From AP-15 sp963814805 (GTDB lineage Bacteria; Pseudomonadota; Alphaproteobacteria; ATCC43930; CGMCC-115725), in assembly GCA_963814805.1 (NCBI GenBank), contig CAWFER010000007.1:186001-250000 (forward strand): 64,000 bases of DNA. The letters are read 5' to 3'. Below, piece after piece: positions 17,568-26,246 of the stretch. Every line of letters starts with the position of its first letter. Positions within the stretch are counted from its first letter, which is position 1. The notes beneath the pieces were generated by a model that saw only the letters and a program-made list of their open reading frames with translations, was not told where the DNA came from and did no database searches. The translations under genes and the position numbers were made by a program.

Positions 17568-18122
17568 GTGGCAGGAGCAAGGTGGATTGACCGGCGGCGC
17601 TGGCTGTTCTATCCGGCTCTGACCAGCGTCGGGATGGTCATGCTCGGCTCATGCGCCAAAACCTTGCCGCCGCCGCCGGCCCCGCATACGGTCGCGGCGC
17701 TCCCCGTGCTGCCGCCGTGGCGCCCGCCGCGGCCGCGCCGGTACTTTCCGGTTCCGGCGCGCAAGCCGACGCCGCCGGTCAGCGACCAGCCTGCGGCCGA
17801 TGCCGCCGATCAGGCGCTGGCGATGGCCGGACCCGAGGCCGGCCTGCACCCGCCCGCCGCGCCGCCGCGGGCGAGGCAGCTGATCGGGCTCGACCAGGTA
17901 GCGGCGACCCGCATCTTCGGGGCCGCAAGCGCGAAATACGCGGCGCCGCCGGCCACGGTATGGCGCTACCGCAACGCCGCCTGCGAGCTCGACCTGTTTT
18001 TTTATCTCGATCTGCGCAGCGGCAAGATGCGCACCTTGCACTATGCATTGAAGGGCGACCTTGCCGAACCGGGCCACAGGCAGGATTGCCTGCGCTCGCT
18101 CGTCGTCGCCGGCAGGAGCTAG
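17568..18122 (+). CDS. Putative lipoprotein upstream of a two-component system
   Basis: A 184-residue protein starting at GTG 17568. The leader has 'WIDRRRW' and a hydrophobic stretch ending in 'VMLGSC', which fits a lipobox. A long Pro-rich segment follows ('PPPPAPHTVAALPVLPPWRP'), then a compact C-terminal domain ('GLDQVAATRIFGAASAKYAA', 'VWRYRNAACELDLFFYLDL'). That layout resembles small outer-membrane-associated lipoproteins with a SmpA-like fold. It ends 14 bases before the response-regulator start, so it is probably in the same transcript and may be linked to envelope sensing. Confidence 0.65.
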   Translation: MAGARWIDRRRWLFYPALTSVGMVMLGSCAKTLPPPPAPHTVAALPVLPPWRPPRPRRYFPVPARKPTPPVSDQPAADAADQALAMAGPEAGLHPPAAPPRARQLIGLDQVAATRIFGAASAKYAAPPATVWRYRNAACELDLFFYLDLRSGKMRTLHYALKGDLAEPGHRQDCLRSLVVAGRS

Positions 18123-18135
18123 GGTCGGTCCGACG

Positions 18136-18855
18136 ATGGCGCACCTGCTTCTGGTCGACGACGACGATCTGTTCCGCGAATCGCTCGGCCTCAACCTGGT
18201 TGACGAGGGCTACGAGGTCACCCCCTTCAACAATGGCCGGGACGTGCTCGACTATCTCGAGCAGGGCGGCGGCGCCGACGCGATGCTGCTTGACTGGCGC
18301 ATGCCGCAGCTGACCGGCATCGAGGTGCTGCGGCGCCTGCGCGGGCGCGGGATCGCGATCCCGGTGATCTTTCTGACAGCACTTTCCGACGACATCTACG
18401 AGGAGGCGGCGCTGGCCGGCGGGGCGGTCGATTTCATCGACAAGTCGCGGCGGCTGACGATCCTGGTCAAGCGCTTGCAGCTGATCACCGAGGGTGCGCG
18501 GCCGCTCGGCGATGCCGAATCGCCGCGACCGGAGGTCGTCGCGCTCGGCCAGCTGGAGCTGCGGTTTGACACCAATCGGGCGCTGTGGGCCGGAAACACG
18601 GTCGAGTTGACCTTGACCGAATTCAAGATCCTGGCGCTTCTTGCCGAGAAGGCGGGGCAGGACATCGGCTACCGCGAGATCTATGATCTCGTCCACGGCA
18701 AGGACTTTGTCGCCGGCCATGGGGCAGAGGGGTACCGCGCCAATGTCCGCACCTTCATCAAGCGTATCCGTAAGAAGTTCCGCGACAGCGACCCCGATTT
18801 CGACTACATCCGGAATTACGCCGGTTTTGGATATCGCTGGATCGGACCGCGCTAG
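18136..18855 (+). CDS. OmpR-family response regulator (ChvI-like)
   Basis: A 239-residue regulator. The receiver domain carries 'LLLVDDDDLFRES' (acidic pocket), 'MLLDWRMPQLTGIEVLRR' (phospho-acceptor Asp), 'VIFLTAL' and 'DFIDKSRR' in place of the usual K-P. The C-terminal winged-helix domain ends 'FRDSDPDFDYIRNYAGFGYR', typical of the OmpR family. ATG 18136 is the start closest to the receiver. It precedes a kinase that overlaps its 3' end, and together they look like the alphaproteobacterial envelope-sensing ChvI/ChvG pair. That assignment is by architecture. Confidence 0.87.
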   Translation: MAHLLLVDDDDLFRESLGLNLVDEGYEVTPFNNGRDVLDYLEQGGGADAMLLDWRMPQLTGIEVLRRLRGRGIAIPVIFLTALSDDIYEEAALAGGAVDFIDKSRRLTILVKRLQLITEGARPLGDAESPRPEVVALGQLELRFDTNRALWAGNTVELTLTEFKILALLAEKAGQDIGYREIYDLVHGKDFVAGHGAEGYRANVRTFIKRIRKKFRDSDPDFDYIRNYAGFGYRWIGPR

Positions 18856-20395
18856 GCCGCGGCGCACTCTGCGCTGGGCGTGGTCGCTGACGACCAAGAC
18901 GGGGCTCTTGGCGATCATCTTTCTGCTGGTTCCGGTTTTTCTTTATATCGAATTTCGCAACGCCTACGAGGAGAGCCAACAGCTGCTGCTGCGCAGCGTG
19001 CGCGACGAAGGGCGGGTGATCAGCCAGTCCTTGCTGCCGCTCTTACAAACCGCCGATATCGACAGCCTGCCCCAGCTCGGCCCCACCCTCGCCCGCTTCG
19101 CCGGCGAAGTGACCACGATCAAGCTGTTGCTGGCCCCGGCCGGCGCCGGCAGCGATGGGTTTTTTTATGTGGCCTCGTGGCCGACCGTGGAGCCCGCCAA
19201 CCTTCAGGCGGAGCGCAACACGCTCGCCGAGCAGGGCGTGCTCGCCAATCTCGCCCAGAATTGTCACGGCGAGCGGCCGTTTTCGCTGATCTATCATCGC
19301 CCCACGGGCGGCGCCGAGATCGTCACCGCGGTGACGCCGCTGGCGACCGCGGCGGGCTGCTGGGCGGTGGTCTCGTCGTTTTCCCCGGATGCCTTTCCGT
19401 CGGCGCATTTCGGCCAGCCCTACTGGGCAACGCCGCCGGTGCGCATCGCCGCGCTGATCTATCTGGCGATGGCGGCAATCACCTTCTCGACCTTGCTGGG
19501 TGTGCGTGGCGGCTTGCGCCGCTTCGCCCGGCGGGCGCGCCGGATCCGCGACCAGGGACCTGACGCCGGCTCGTTCGGGGCGCGCGCCGACGTTCCGGAA
19601 TTGGCCGAGGTCGCCGCCGAGTTCGATCGCATGGTCGAAGCCCTGCACCGCTCCGCCGCCGAAATCCGCCAGACCGCCGAAGACAACGCCCACGCCTTCA
19701 AGACCCCGATCGCGATCATCCGGCAATCGCTCGAGCCGCTGCGCCGCTCGCTGCCCGAGGACAACAGCCGCGTCCGGCGGGCGATCGGCGTCGTCGAGCA
19801 CGCGCTCGACCGGCTCGACGGGCTGGTCGCCTCGGCGCGCGAGCTCGACGAGGCCGCCGCCGATCTGATCGACGAGCCGCTGGTCCCAGTCGATCTGGGA
19901 CGGGTCATCGGCAACATGATCCAGACCCGCTCGGCGATCCTCGACAGCCGCGACGTGACGATCGTGCTGGCTAGCCGCGATCTGACCATCACCGCGGATC
20001 TGCTGCCCGGCCTTTATGTCCTCGGCAGCGAGGCGATGATCGAGACGGTCCTCGACAACCTGATCGACAACGCCATCTCGTTCTCGCCGTCGGGCGGTGA
20101 GATCCTGGTTCACCTGACCCATGACGGCAGCTTTGCCAACCTGACCGTTTCCGACCGCGGACCGGGTGTGCGCGAGGAACAGCTCGAGCGCATCTTCGAC
20201 CGCTACTATTCCAAGCGCCGCGCCGATGCGCCGGATCTGGCCTCGGATGAGGCTGCGCCGACCTATTTCGGCATCGGGCTGTGGATCGCCCGGCGCAACG
20301 TCGAGGCGATGGGCGGAGCGATCTCGGCCGAAAACCGCCGGCCGCAAGGGCTCAGGGTTCATATCCGGCTGCCGCTGGCGCCGGGCCGCGGCTGA
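18827..20395 (+). CDS. Sensor histidine kinase (ChvG-like)
   Basis: Two membrane helices ('GLLAIIFLLVPVFLYIEF' and 'IAALIYLAMAAITFSTLLGV') flank a periplasmic sensing region of about 170 residues. A HAMP-like linker, a dimerisation helix with 'DNAHAFKTPIAIIRQS' (phospho-accepting His) and a HATPase domain ('DNLIDNAISFSPSGG', 'VSDRGPGVREEQLERIFDRY') follow. The H-box carries A-F instead of E-L between His and Lys. No ATG lies close to the first helix; TTG 18827, inside the end of the regulator gene, is my best guess. The kinase should phosphorylate the regulator encoded just upstream. Confidence 0.82.
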   Translation: MDIAGSDRARPRRTLRWAWSLTTKTGLLAIIFLLVPVFLYIEFRNAYEESQQLLLRSVRDEGRVISQSLLPLLQTADIDSLPQLGPTLARFAGEVTTIKLLLAPAGAGSDGFFYVASWPTVEPANLQAERNTLAEQGVLANLAQNCHGERPFSLIYHRPTGGAEIVTAVTPLATAAGCWAVVSSFSPDAFPSAHFGQPYWATPPVRIAALIYLAMAAITFSTLLGVRGGLRRFARRARRIRDQGPDAGSFGARADVPELAEVAAEFDRMVEALHRSAAEIRQTAEDNAHAFKTPIAIIRQSLEPLRRSLPEDNSRVRRAIGVVEHALDRLDGLVASARELDEAAADLIDEPLVPVDLGRVIGNMIQTRSAILDSRDVTIVLASRDLTITADLLPGLYVLGSEAMIETVLDNLIDNAISFSPSGGEILVHLTHDGSFANLTVSDRGPGVREEQLERIFDRYYSKRRADAPDLASDEAAPTYFGIGLWIARRNVEAMGGAISAENRRPQGLRVHIRLPLAPGRG

Positions 20396-20417
20396 GGCGG
20401 CGAGGCCAAATCCGGCG

Positions 20418-20753
20418 ATGGAAGCACGGCTCAAGACCGGGATCTGGATCGGGGCGCTGATCCGGCGCTGCGACCAGGCCGCGGTCGGGGTGGCGGTGGC
20501 AGCGCGCGGCGACGGCGATTCGGGTGCGGTGCTGATCAAGCTCAACGGCCGCGACGAGGGCTGCTCGGTGCTGGCTCAGGCGCGCGGACCGGATGGCGAG
20601 TTGCTATGGATGCGGGCCACCGGCGGCGCCCCGGTCGCCGAGGCTGAGGCCGACGCCTATGTCGCCCGCCAGCGCGGCCGCGACCCGGATCTGTGGGTGG
20701 TCGAGATCGAAACCCGCTCGCCCCAAGCCGTGCTCGACGGTCGGATCGTGTGA
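20418..20753 (+). CDS. DUF1491 family protein
   Basis: A 111-residue alphaproteobacterial protein ('TGIWIGALIRRCDQAAVGVA', 'GRDPDLWVVEIE'). The family has a small alpha/beta fold and no known activity. ATG 20418 follows the kinase stop by 22 bases, and the next gene, a CheY-like regulator, begins 43 bases after its stop. That suggests it travels within the signalling cluster, but DUF1491 genes occur in other contexts too. Confidence 0.85.
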   Translation: MEARLKTGIWIGALIRRCDQAAVGVAVAARGDGDSGAVLIKLNGRDEGCSVLAQARGPDGELLWMRATGGAPVAEAEADAYVARQRGRDPDLWVVEIETRSPQAVLDGRIV

Positions 20754-20796
20754 ACCGCCCGCCGGACAGCACGGCGCGGCGATCGGAGACAAGGCC

Positions 20797-21189
20797 ATGG
20801 GATTCAGCATCCTGATCGTCGACGACGAGCCCGACCTGCAGGATCTCTTTCGCCAGCGCTTTCGCCGCGAGGTGCGCCAGGGACGCTACGTGCTGCACTT
20901 CGCTGGCTCGGGCGAGGAGGGGTTGCGCCGCCTGGCCGAACTCGGGCCGGAGCTGATCGTGATCCTCTCCGACATCAACATGCCGGGAATGGACGGGCTG
21001 GCCCTGCTGCGCGAGGTCAAGCAGCGCCGGCCGGAACTCCCGGTGGTCATGGTGACGGCTTACGGCGACGCCGCCCGGATGCGCACCGCCGAGGAGCTCG
21101 GCGCCGCCGCCTTTCTCGCCAAACCGATCGATTTCGAGCAGCTGAAGGAACGCCTGGCCGAGCTGACGCCGGGTCGGCCGGACGCATGA
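20797..21189 (+). CDS. CheY-like single-domain response regulator
   Basis: 130 residues, receiver domain only. It shows 'ILIVDDEPDLQDLF', 'ILSDINMPGMDGLALLREV' with the phosphorylatable Asp, 'VVMVTAYGD' and 'FLAKPIDFEQLKERL'. It has no output domain, so it would act by protein contact or as a phosphate sink. Its TGA overlaps the ATG of the haem-binding DUF3365 gene. The HAMP/GAF histidine kinase two genes downstream is the probable partner. Confidence 0.88.
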   Translation: MGFSILIVDDEPDLQDLFRQRFRREVRQGRYVLHFAGSGEEGLRRLAELGPELIVILSDINMPGMDGLALLREVKQRRPELPVVMVTAYGDAARMRTAEELGAAAFLAKPIDFEQLKERLAELTPGRPDA

Positions 21190-22085
21190 CCGTCGGCCGA
21201 GCGCTATATTCCGCCAAATTCGTTGCTTCGCCGGCAACCGCGGGCGCGCAGTCGGCGACAATGATAGCAGGGCGCCCAAGGATGTCGGCGGCGATGTCGG
21301 CGGCAAGTTTACCCAAGAGGCGCCCGGGGGCGCTGGTCGTGGCGCTGGTCGCGGCGCTGGCGCTGTCGATCGTCGGTGCGCCGCCGGGCTGGGGCGCCGA
21401 AGCCATCGCTCCGGCCGGCAGCGACGCCGCGATCGCGCAAAGCCTGGCCGAGATGCTGCGCGATGCGCGAACCGTCATCTCCAACAACGAGCCGCTGATC
21501 AACAACCCCGATATCGGCGACAAGCAGCTGACCGGCCAGGTGGTGCTGGACGACGCGATCGCGATGTACCGCAAGTCGACCGGCGTCGACCCGAATTCGA
21601 TCGACCCGGCCTCGCGCCAGGGGCGTTTGCTGCGGGCGTTGATGAATGCCATTGTCGCGGTGATGAACGACAATCAAATGACCATCAACGAGAAGGGAGT
21701 GGGCTTTAAGGGCCTCATTCCGGCGGTGTTCGGCCGCCTTGTCAGCGAAACCTTCAACGGTCTGGCCAAGGGCGAGGCCGTGATCAAGATCACCGCGCCG
21801 CCCGACCTCGTCCGCAACCGCAAGGCGCTGCCCGACGCCTGGGAAGCCATGGTGATCAAGACCAAGCTGCTCAACCCCGATTGGCCGCACGGCCAACCCT
21901 ATTCGGCCATCGTGGACAGCGGCGGGCGCGCCGCCTATCGCATCGCCGTGCCGGAATATTACACGCAGTCCTGCCTGGCCTGTCATGGCATGCCGAAAGG
22001 CGCGCTCGACATCACTGGCTATCCAAAGGAGGGGCGCAAGCTCGGCGATCTCGGCGGCGTGATGAGCATCACGCTGTTCCGCTAA
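21186..22085 (+). CDS. DUF3365 (Tll0287-like) c-type haem protein
   Basis: Exported protein with a signal segment ('GALVVALVAALALSIVGAPP'), a helical sensing domain and the haem-binding motif 'CLACHG' followed by 'MPKGALDITGYPKEG'. Tll0287-like domains bind haem c and are often sensory inputs of kinases. ATG 21186 overlaps the preceding TGA; ATG 21261 or 21282 would give a more normal leader. It sits 36 bases before a histidine kinase whose own extracytoplasmic region has no cofactor motif, so it may serve as a separate redox or gas-sensing subunit. That link is inference. Confidence 0.82.
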   Translation: MTVGRALYSAKFVASPATAGAQSATMIAGRPRMSAAMSAASLPKRRPGALVVALVAALALSIVGAPPGWGAEAIAPAGSDAAIAQSLAEMLRDARTVISNNEPLINNPDIGDKQLTGQVVLDDAIAMYRKSTGVDPNSIDPASRQGRLLRALMNAIVAVMNDNQMTINEKGVGFKGLIPAVFGRLVSETFNGLAKGEAVIKITAPPDLVRNRKALPDAWEAMVIKTKLLNPDWPHGQPYSAIVDSGGRAAYRIAVPEYYTQSCLACHGMPKGALDITGYPKEGRKLGDLGGVMSITLFR

Positions 22086-22121
22086 GAGGGGTCGGCTGGT
22101 GGGCGGCGCGGCGGGAATAAG

Positions 22122-24275
22122 ATGATCGGGCGACTGACGATCCGGGCGCGGCTCATCGTGCTGTCGAGCGCGCTGCTCCTCGTCCTGATCGGCACCAATT
22201 TCTATCTGAACCGCGAACTGGCCGAGAATTCGGCCGAGATGGTCAAAGCCGCCCAGCTGCTCGAGGTCATCGAAGACGCGAACAGCGCGCAAATCGCCTT
22301 TGGCGAAATGCGCTACTGGATGACCGATCTCGCGGTCAGCATGCTGATGCTGGCCCAGCGCAACGCCACCGCCGCCCACACCGGCATGGAGGGGGATCTC
22401 GATCGGCTGGCGCAGCATCGCCCGCACGCCGTCGCCGCGGTCCGCCGCGAGCTCGCGCAGTACCACCGGCTGGCGCACCAGGCGGTCGACCAATACACCG
22501 CCGACCACCGGGTGATCGGCAACGCGCTGCTGGCCCAAGCGAGCGAGCACAGCGTCGAGGTCGACCGCCTGCTCTCCGCGATCGTCGCCGAAGAGACCCG
22601 CCAAGCCATCGCCGCGCGCGAGCGGGCGGTGACCGGAGCGGCCGCGGCGACGCGAGTGTCGCGCCTCGTGGTCTCGGCCGCGGTGCTGGTCGGCGCCTTG
22701 TTGACCTTGATGGTGCTGCGCTCGATCGCCCTGCCGCTGCGCCGGCTGGTGGCGGCGATGGACGGGCTCAACGCCGGCGATCTCGCGGTGGCGATCCCGG
22801 CGGGCGGGCCGGACGAGATCGGGGCGATGGCGCGCACCCTCGCCGCCTTCCGCGACACGCTCGAAGAGTTGCGTCTGACATTGGCGCAATTCGAGGCGCT
22901 GCGCGCGGTCGGGCGCGCGGTCGGCTCGACCCTCGATCTCGAGACGGTGCTGAAGCTAATCGTCGCGCGCGCCATCGAGTTCTCGCAGGCCGGCGCCGGG
23001 ATGATCTATGAATATGACGAGGCCACCCGCGAATTCCGCTTCAGCATGAGCCATGGCGCGGAAGCAGCATTGGCCGAGCGCCTGCGGTCGCAGCCAATCG
23101 TCCTCGGTGAAGCCGCCGGCGGCCGGCCGACCATCAGCGCCACCCCGGTCCAAGTGCCCGATCTGCTCGAACCGCAGGGCATCGGCGTTCCCGAGCTGGC
23201 GACGACCCTGGCGGGTTTGGGCTACCGCTCGATGCTCGCTGCGCCGCTCTTGGACGAGCAGACGATCGTCGGCGGGCTGATTGTGGTTCGCCGCGAGCCC
23301 GGCAGCTTTTCGGACGAGATCGTCAGATTGGTCGAGGCCTTCGCCACTCAGTCCGCGCTCGCCGTGCGCAACGCCAAATTGTTCGACGAGCAGCGCCGGC
23401 GCGAGAGCGAGCTGCGCGCCGCCCATGACCAGCTCAAGGCGGCGCAGACCAATCTGGTCCAGGCGGAAAAGATGGCCTCGCTCGGCCAGCTGACCGCCGG
23501 CATCGCCCACGAGATCAAGAACCCGTTGAACTTCGTGAATAACTTCGCCGAGTTGTCGCGCGAGCTGCTCGACGAATTGCGCGAAGCGATCGCCATGCCG
23601 CCCGGGGCAAAAAGCGCCGAGGAGGTCGACGATCTGATCGCGACCCTGAATGGCAATCTCGCCAAGATCGCCGAGCACGGCCGGCGCGCCGACGGCATTG
23701 TCAAGAGCATGCTGCTGCACTCGCGCGGCGACGCCGGCGAGCGCCGGCCGACCGACCTCAACGCGCTGATCGAGGAAGCGCTCAACCTCGCCTATCACGG
23801 CGCGCGCGCCCAGGATCAGGGCTTCAACGTCACGATCGAACGCGATTTCGACCCGGACCTCGGCGCTGTCTGCATCGTTCCACAGGACATCACCCGGGTG
23901 TTTCTGAACCTCTTCGCCAATGCGTTTTATGCGGTCAACAAGCGCCGCCGCGAAGGGCGCGAACCGACTTTCGCTCCGGCGCTGAAGGTGGCGACCGGCA
24001 ATCGCGGCGAGCAGATCGAGGTGCGCGTGCGCGACAACGGCGCCGGCATGTCGCCTGAGGTGCGCGACAAGGCGTTCACCCCGTTCTTCACCACCAAGCC
24101 GACCGGCGAGGGCACCGGCCTTGGCCTATCGATCAGCTATGACATCGTGGTCCAGGAGCATGGCGGCGCGATCGCCGTCGACAGCCAGCCGGGGGAATTT
24201 ACCGAGTTCACCTTGCGTCTGCCGTGCAACCCGGCGATCGCCGCCGCCGCCGCCGAGACGCAGGCCTCGGCGTGA
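22122..24275 (+). CDS. HAMP/GAF histidine kinase
   Basis: A 717-residue membrane kinase. In order: a first helix ('LIVLSSALLLVLIGTNFYL'), a helical periplasmic region, a second helix ('VVSAAVLVGALLTLMVLRSI'), HAMP, a GAF domain (about residues 260-420), a coiled coil, an H-box ('GIAHEIKNPLNFVNNF') and a HATPase domain ('DNGAGMSPEVRDKAFTPFFT' then GEGTGLGLSI). The kinase core is of the NtrB-like, HEIKNPL type. The periplasmic part is a four-helix type with no visible ligand residue. Its stop overlaps the start of the Nudix gene (GTGA). Confidence 0.9.
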   Translation: MIGRLTIRARLIVLSSALLLVLIGTNFYLNRELAENSAEMVKAAQLLEVIEDANSAQIAFGEMRYWMTDLAVSMLMLAQRNATAAHTGMEGDLDRLAQHRPHAVAAVRRELAQYHRLAHQAVDQYTADHRVIGNALLAQASEHSVEVDRLLSAIVAEETRQAIAARERAVTGAAAATRVSRLVVSAAVLVGALLTLMVLRSIALPLRRLVAAMDGLNAGDLAVAIPAGGPDEIGAMARTLAAFRDTLEELRLTLAQFEALRAVGRAVGSTLDLETVLKLIVARAIEFSQAGAGMIYEYDEATREFRFSMSHGAEAALAERLRSQPIVLGEAAGGRPTISATPVQVPDLLEPQGIGVPELATTLAGLGYRSMLAAPLLDEQTIVGGLIVVRREPGSFSDEIVRLVEAFATQSALAVRNAKLFDEQRRRESELRAAHDQLKAAQTNLVQAEKMASLGQLTAGIAHEIKNPLNFVNNFAELSRELLDELREAIAMPPGAKSAEEVDDLIATLNGNLAKIAEHGRRADGIVKSMLLHSRGDAGERRPTDLNALIEEALNLAYHGARAQDQGFNVTIERDFDPDLGAVCIVPQDITRVFLNLFANAFYAVNKRRREGREPTFAPALKVATGNRGEQIEVRVRDNGAGMSPEVRDKAFTPFFTTKPTGEGTGLGLSISYDIVVQEHGGAIAVDSQPGEFTEFTLRLPCNPAIAAAAAETQASA

Positions 24276-24946
24276 GCGCGGCCGTTCCGCCCTCTGATCC
24301 GCCCGGCCACCCCCTTGGCCACCCCCCCGGCCACCCCCCCGGCCACCCCGATGTCGAGATCATCGAAGCGGCCACGGCGTTCGAGCGCTTCTTGCGGATG
24401 GACGTCGTGCGCTTCCGGCATCGCCGGTTTTCCGGGGAATGGAGCGCGCCGCTGACGCACGATGTGCTGCGCCGCGGCCAAGCGGTCGCAGTGGCGCTGT
24501 ACGATCCCGATTGCGACGCGGTCGTCCTGGTCGAGCAGTTTCGCCTGCCGGCAATGCTGGCCGGCGCGTCGCCGTGGCAGATCGAGGTGGTTGCCGGCCT
24601 TGTCGACGCCGGCGAGCCGCCCCAGTCGGTCGCGGTCCGCGAGACCCGGGAGGAAACCGGTCTGGCGCTTGGCGGCGAGCTGGTCCCGATCCAGCGCTAC
24701 CTGCCCTCGCCGGGGGCTTCGGACGAGAGCGTCCTCCTATTCTGCGCCCGCGTCGATGCGACCGCCGCGGCCGGCGTGCACGGACTGCCAGAGGAAGGCG
24801 AGGACATCCGCGTCGTCGTTAAAGCCATGGCCGAGATCGAAGCCATGCTCGACGCCGGCGCTGTCGAGAACGGCCACACCCTCGTCAGTCTCTACTGGCT
24901 GGTGCGCCACCGCGACGAACTGCGCCGCCGGTGGGCAGCGCGATGA
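24272..24946 (+). CDS. nudF: ADP-ribose pyrophosphatase-type Nudix hydrolase
   Basis: 224 residues starting at GTG 24272. The catalytic Nudix box 'GLVDAGEPPQSVAVRETREE' continues TGL and is complete. 'VEQFRLPAML' and 'PWQIEVVAGLVDAGE' are typical of NudF-type enzymes, which cleave ADP-ribose to AMP and ribose 5-phosphate. The first 25 residues hold a Pro-Gly-His repeat encoded by a 12-bp tandem array, not part of the usual fold. Translation should be coupled to the kinase gene through the overlap, but a functional link is not evident. Confidence 0.85.
   Translation: MSAAVPPSDPPGHPLGHPPGHPPGHPDVEIIEAATAFERFLRMDVVRFRHRRFSGEWSAPLTHDVLRRGQAVAVALYDPDCDAVVLVEQFRLPAMLAGASPWQIEVVAGLVDAGEPPQSVAVRETREETGLALGGELVPIQRYLPSPGASDESVLLFCARVDATAAAGVHGLPEEGEDIRVVVKAMAEIEAMLDAGAVENGHTLVSLYWLVRHRDELRRRWAAR
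24305..24350 (+). repeat. 12-bp tandem repeat (GGCCACCCCCCC), nearly four copies
   Basis: Units start at 24305, 24317, 24329 and 24341; the last is partial. They encode the (P)-G-H-P repeat at the N-terminus of the Nudix protein. The C-tracts are also a likely place for sequencing slippage. Confidence 0.85.
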
Positions 24947-24998
24947 TCGGGGCACGCGCCTCTCCATTTTCGTTGCCCAGCTCCACGCGCGATCGTCA

Positions 24999-26213
24999 TC
25001 ACCGGGGCGGATACGCCTTGAAGTGCTTCGACAGGGCCAGGCCCTGACTCTGATAGGACGAGCCGATGGCGCGGCCATAGAGCTTGTCGGGGCGGGCGAT
25101 CAGCCGCTCGTAGACGAGCCGCCCAATGATCTGGCCGTGCTCGATCAGAAACGGCACCTCGTGCGCACGCACCTCCAGAACCGCGCGGCTATCGCCGCCG
25201 CCAGTCTCGGCCATGCCAAAGCCGGGATCGAAAAAGCCCGCATAATGCACTCGAAACTCGCCGACCAAGGTGTCATACGCAAGCATCTCCGCCGCCTGGT
25301 CTGTCGGAATGGCCACCGGCTCCCGAGACGCCAGAATGTAAAAATCTTCCGGATCTAATATTATTCCCTCACCCTCGCTTTTGAATACCGGATCCCAAAA
25401 GTCATGGACATTGTAATAGTTGGTAAGATCAACGTCGATTACCGGCGTGTGCTTTCTTGCCTTATAGCCGACGAAGCCATCCTGGAGAGTGCCGCTGATG
25501 TCGACGGTGACCGCCAGGCCGCCCTCGATTAATTCCCGGCCGATCGGGGAACCCGGGGGCACGATGCTGAAGCCGACCTCCTCGTGCAGCCGGCGCAGCG
25601 CAGCGTTGCTCGAAGTCGGCCGCCCGCGCCGAACGCGAAGCTGAACCAGCCGCGAACCGGTGCGAACGCGAATGCTGAATGATCGCGGCGACAGCTCCGC
25701 GTACAGCGGCCCAGAGTAATTGGATCGAATAGCGTCAAACTCTGTACCGTAATCCGTAATCACCCGAGCAAAAACGTTTAGACGCCCTGTTGAACTCTTC
25801 GGATTGGCGGAGCCGGAAGTGCGGTACCTGAGCGCCAGGTACTCCAGCAATGGAACGATGTACACGCAATCCTTTTCGAGGACGGCGCCCGCACGCAAGT
25901 CGAGGGTATGAAGTTGCAACGTGCTTAGTTTCTCGGCAACCGTGCGCTTGGGGCCGGGAAGAAAGCTCGCGCGGACCCGGTGAGCGATGTTGCCGAGACG
26001 CAGATCGATGCTCGCCGGTTGGATCTGATCGTCGACGATCGGTTCCAGCGACTGGATCTCGCGCGTCCGCTCGATGGCGTCGCGCAATAGCTGGTAGGGC
26101 AAGATCCCGGTCGCGTGTTCGAGCTCTCGCGGCTCGGGCGGGGGAAACAGCTCCCCCGTCGCCGCCTCGGGTTGGGGCATCGGGAACAGCCCAGCGTCGC
26201 CGATTTCGCTCAT
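24999..26213 (-). CDS. dcd: 2'-deoxycytidine 5'-triphosphate deaminase, long form
   Basis: 404 residues, the double-length alphaproteobacterial dCTP deaminase. It supplies dUTP for thymidylate synthesis. 'QIQPASIDLRLGNIAHRVRA' is the N-terminal family motif, and the C-terminal half has 'DPGFGMAETGGGDSRAVLEV' and 'SQGLALSKHFKAY'. The gene contains a lower-GC central stretch around 25350-25450. It is convergent with the Nudix gene and begins 34 bases downstream of the ychF stop on the same strand. Confidence 0.88.
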   Translation of the reverse strand: MSEIGDAGLFPMPQPEAATGELFPPPEPRELEHATGILPYQLLRDAIERTREIQSLEPIVDDQIQPASIDLRLGNIAHRVRASFLPGPKRTVAEKLSTLQLHTLDLRAGAVLEKDCVYIVPLLEYLALRYRTSGSANPKSSTGRLNVFARVITDYGTEFDAIRSNYSGPLYAELSPRSFSIRVRTGSRLVQLRVRRGRPTSSNAALRRLHEEVGFSIVPPGSPIGRELIEGGLAVTVDISGTLQDGFVGYKARKHTPVIDVDLTNYYNVHDFWDPVFKSEGEGIILDPEDFYILASREPVAIPTDQAAEMLAYDTLVGEFRVHYAGFFDPGFGMAETGGGDSRAVLEVRAHEVPFLIEHGQIIGRLVYERLIARPDKLYGRAIGSSYQSQGLALSKHFKAYPPR

Positions 26214-26246
26214 TGGGCGGGATCTTCGACCAGCCAGGCGGGCCGA

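Noticed and set aside
24305..24350. Possible CRISPR-like array
   Set aside because: Units are 12 bp with no spacers and lie inside a coding frame.
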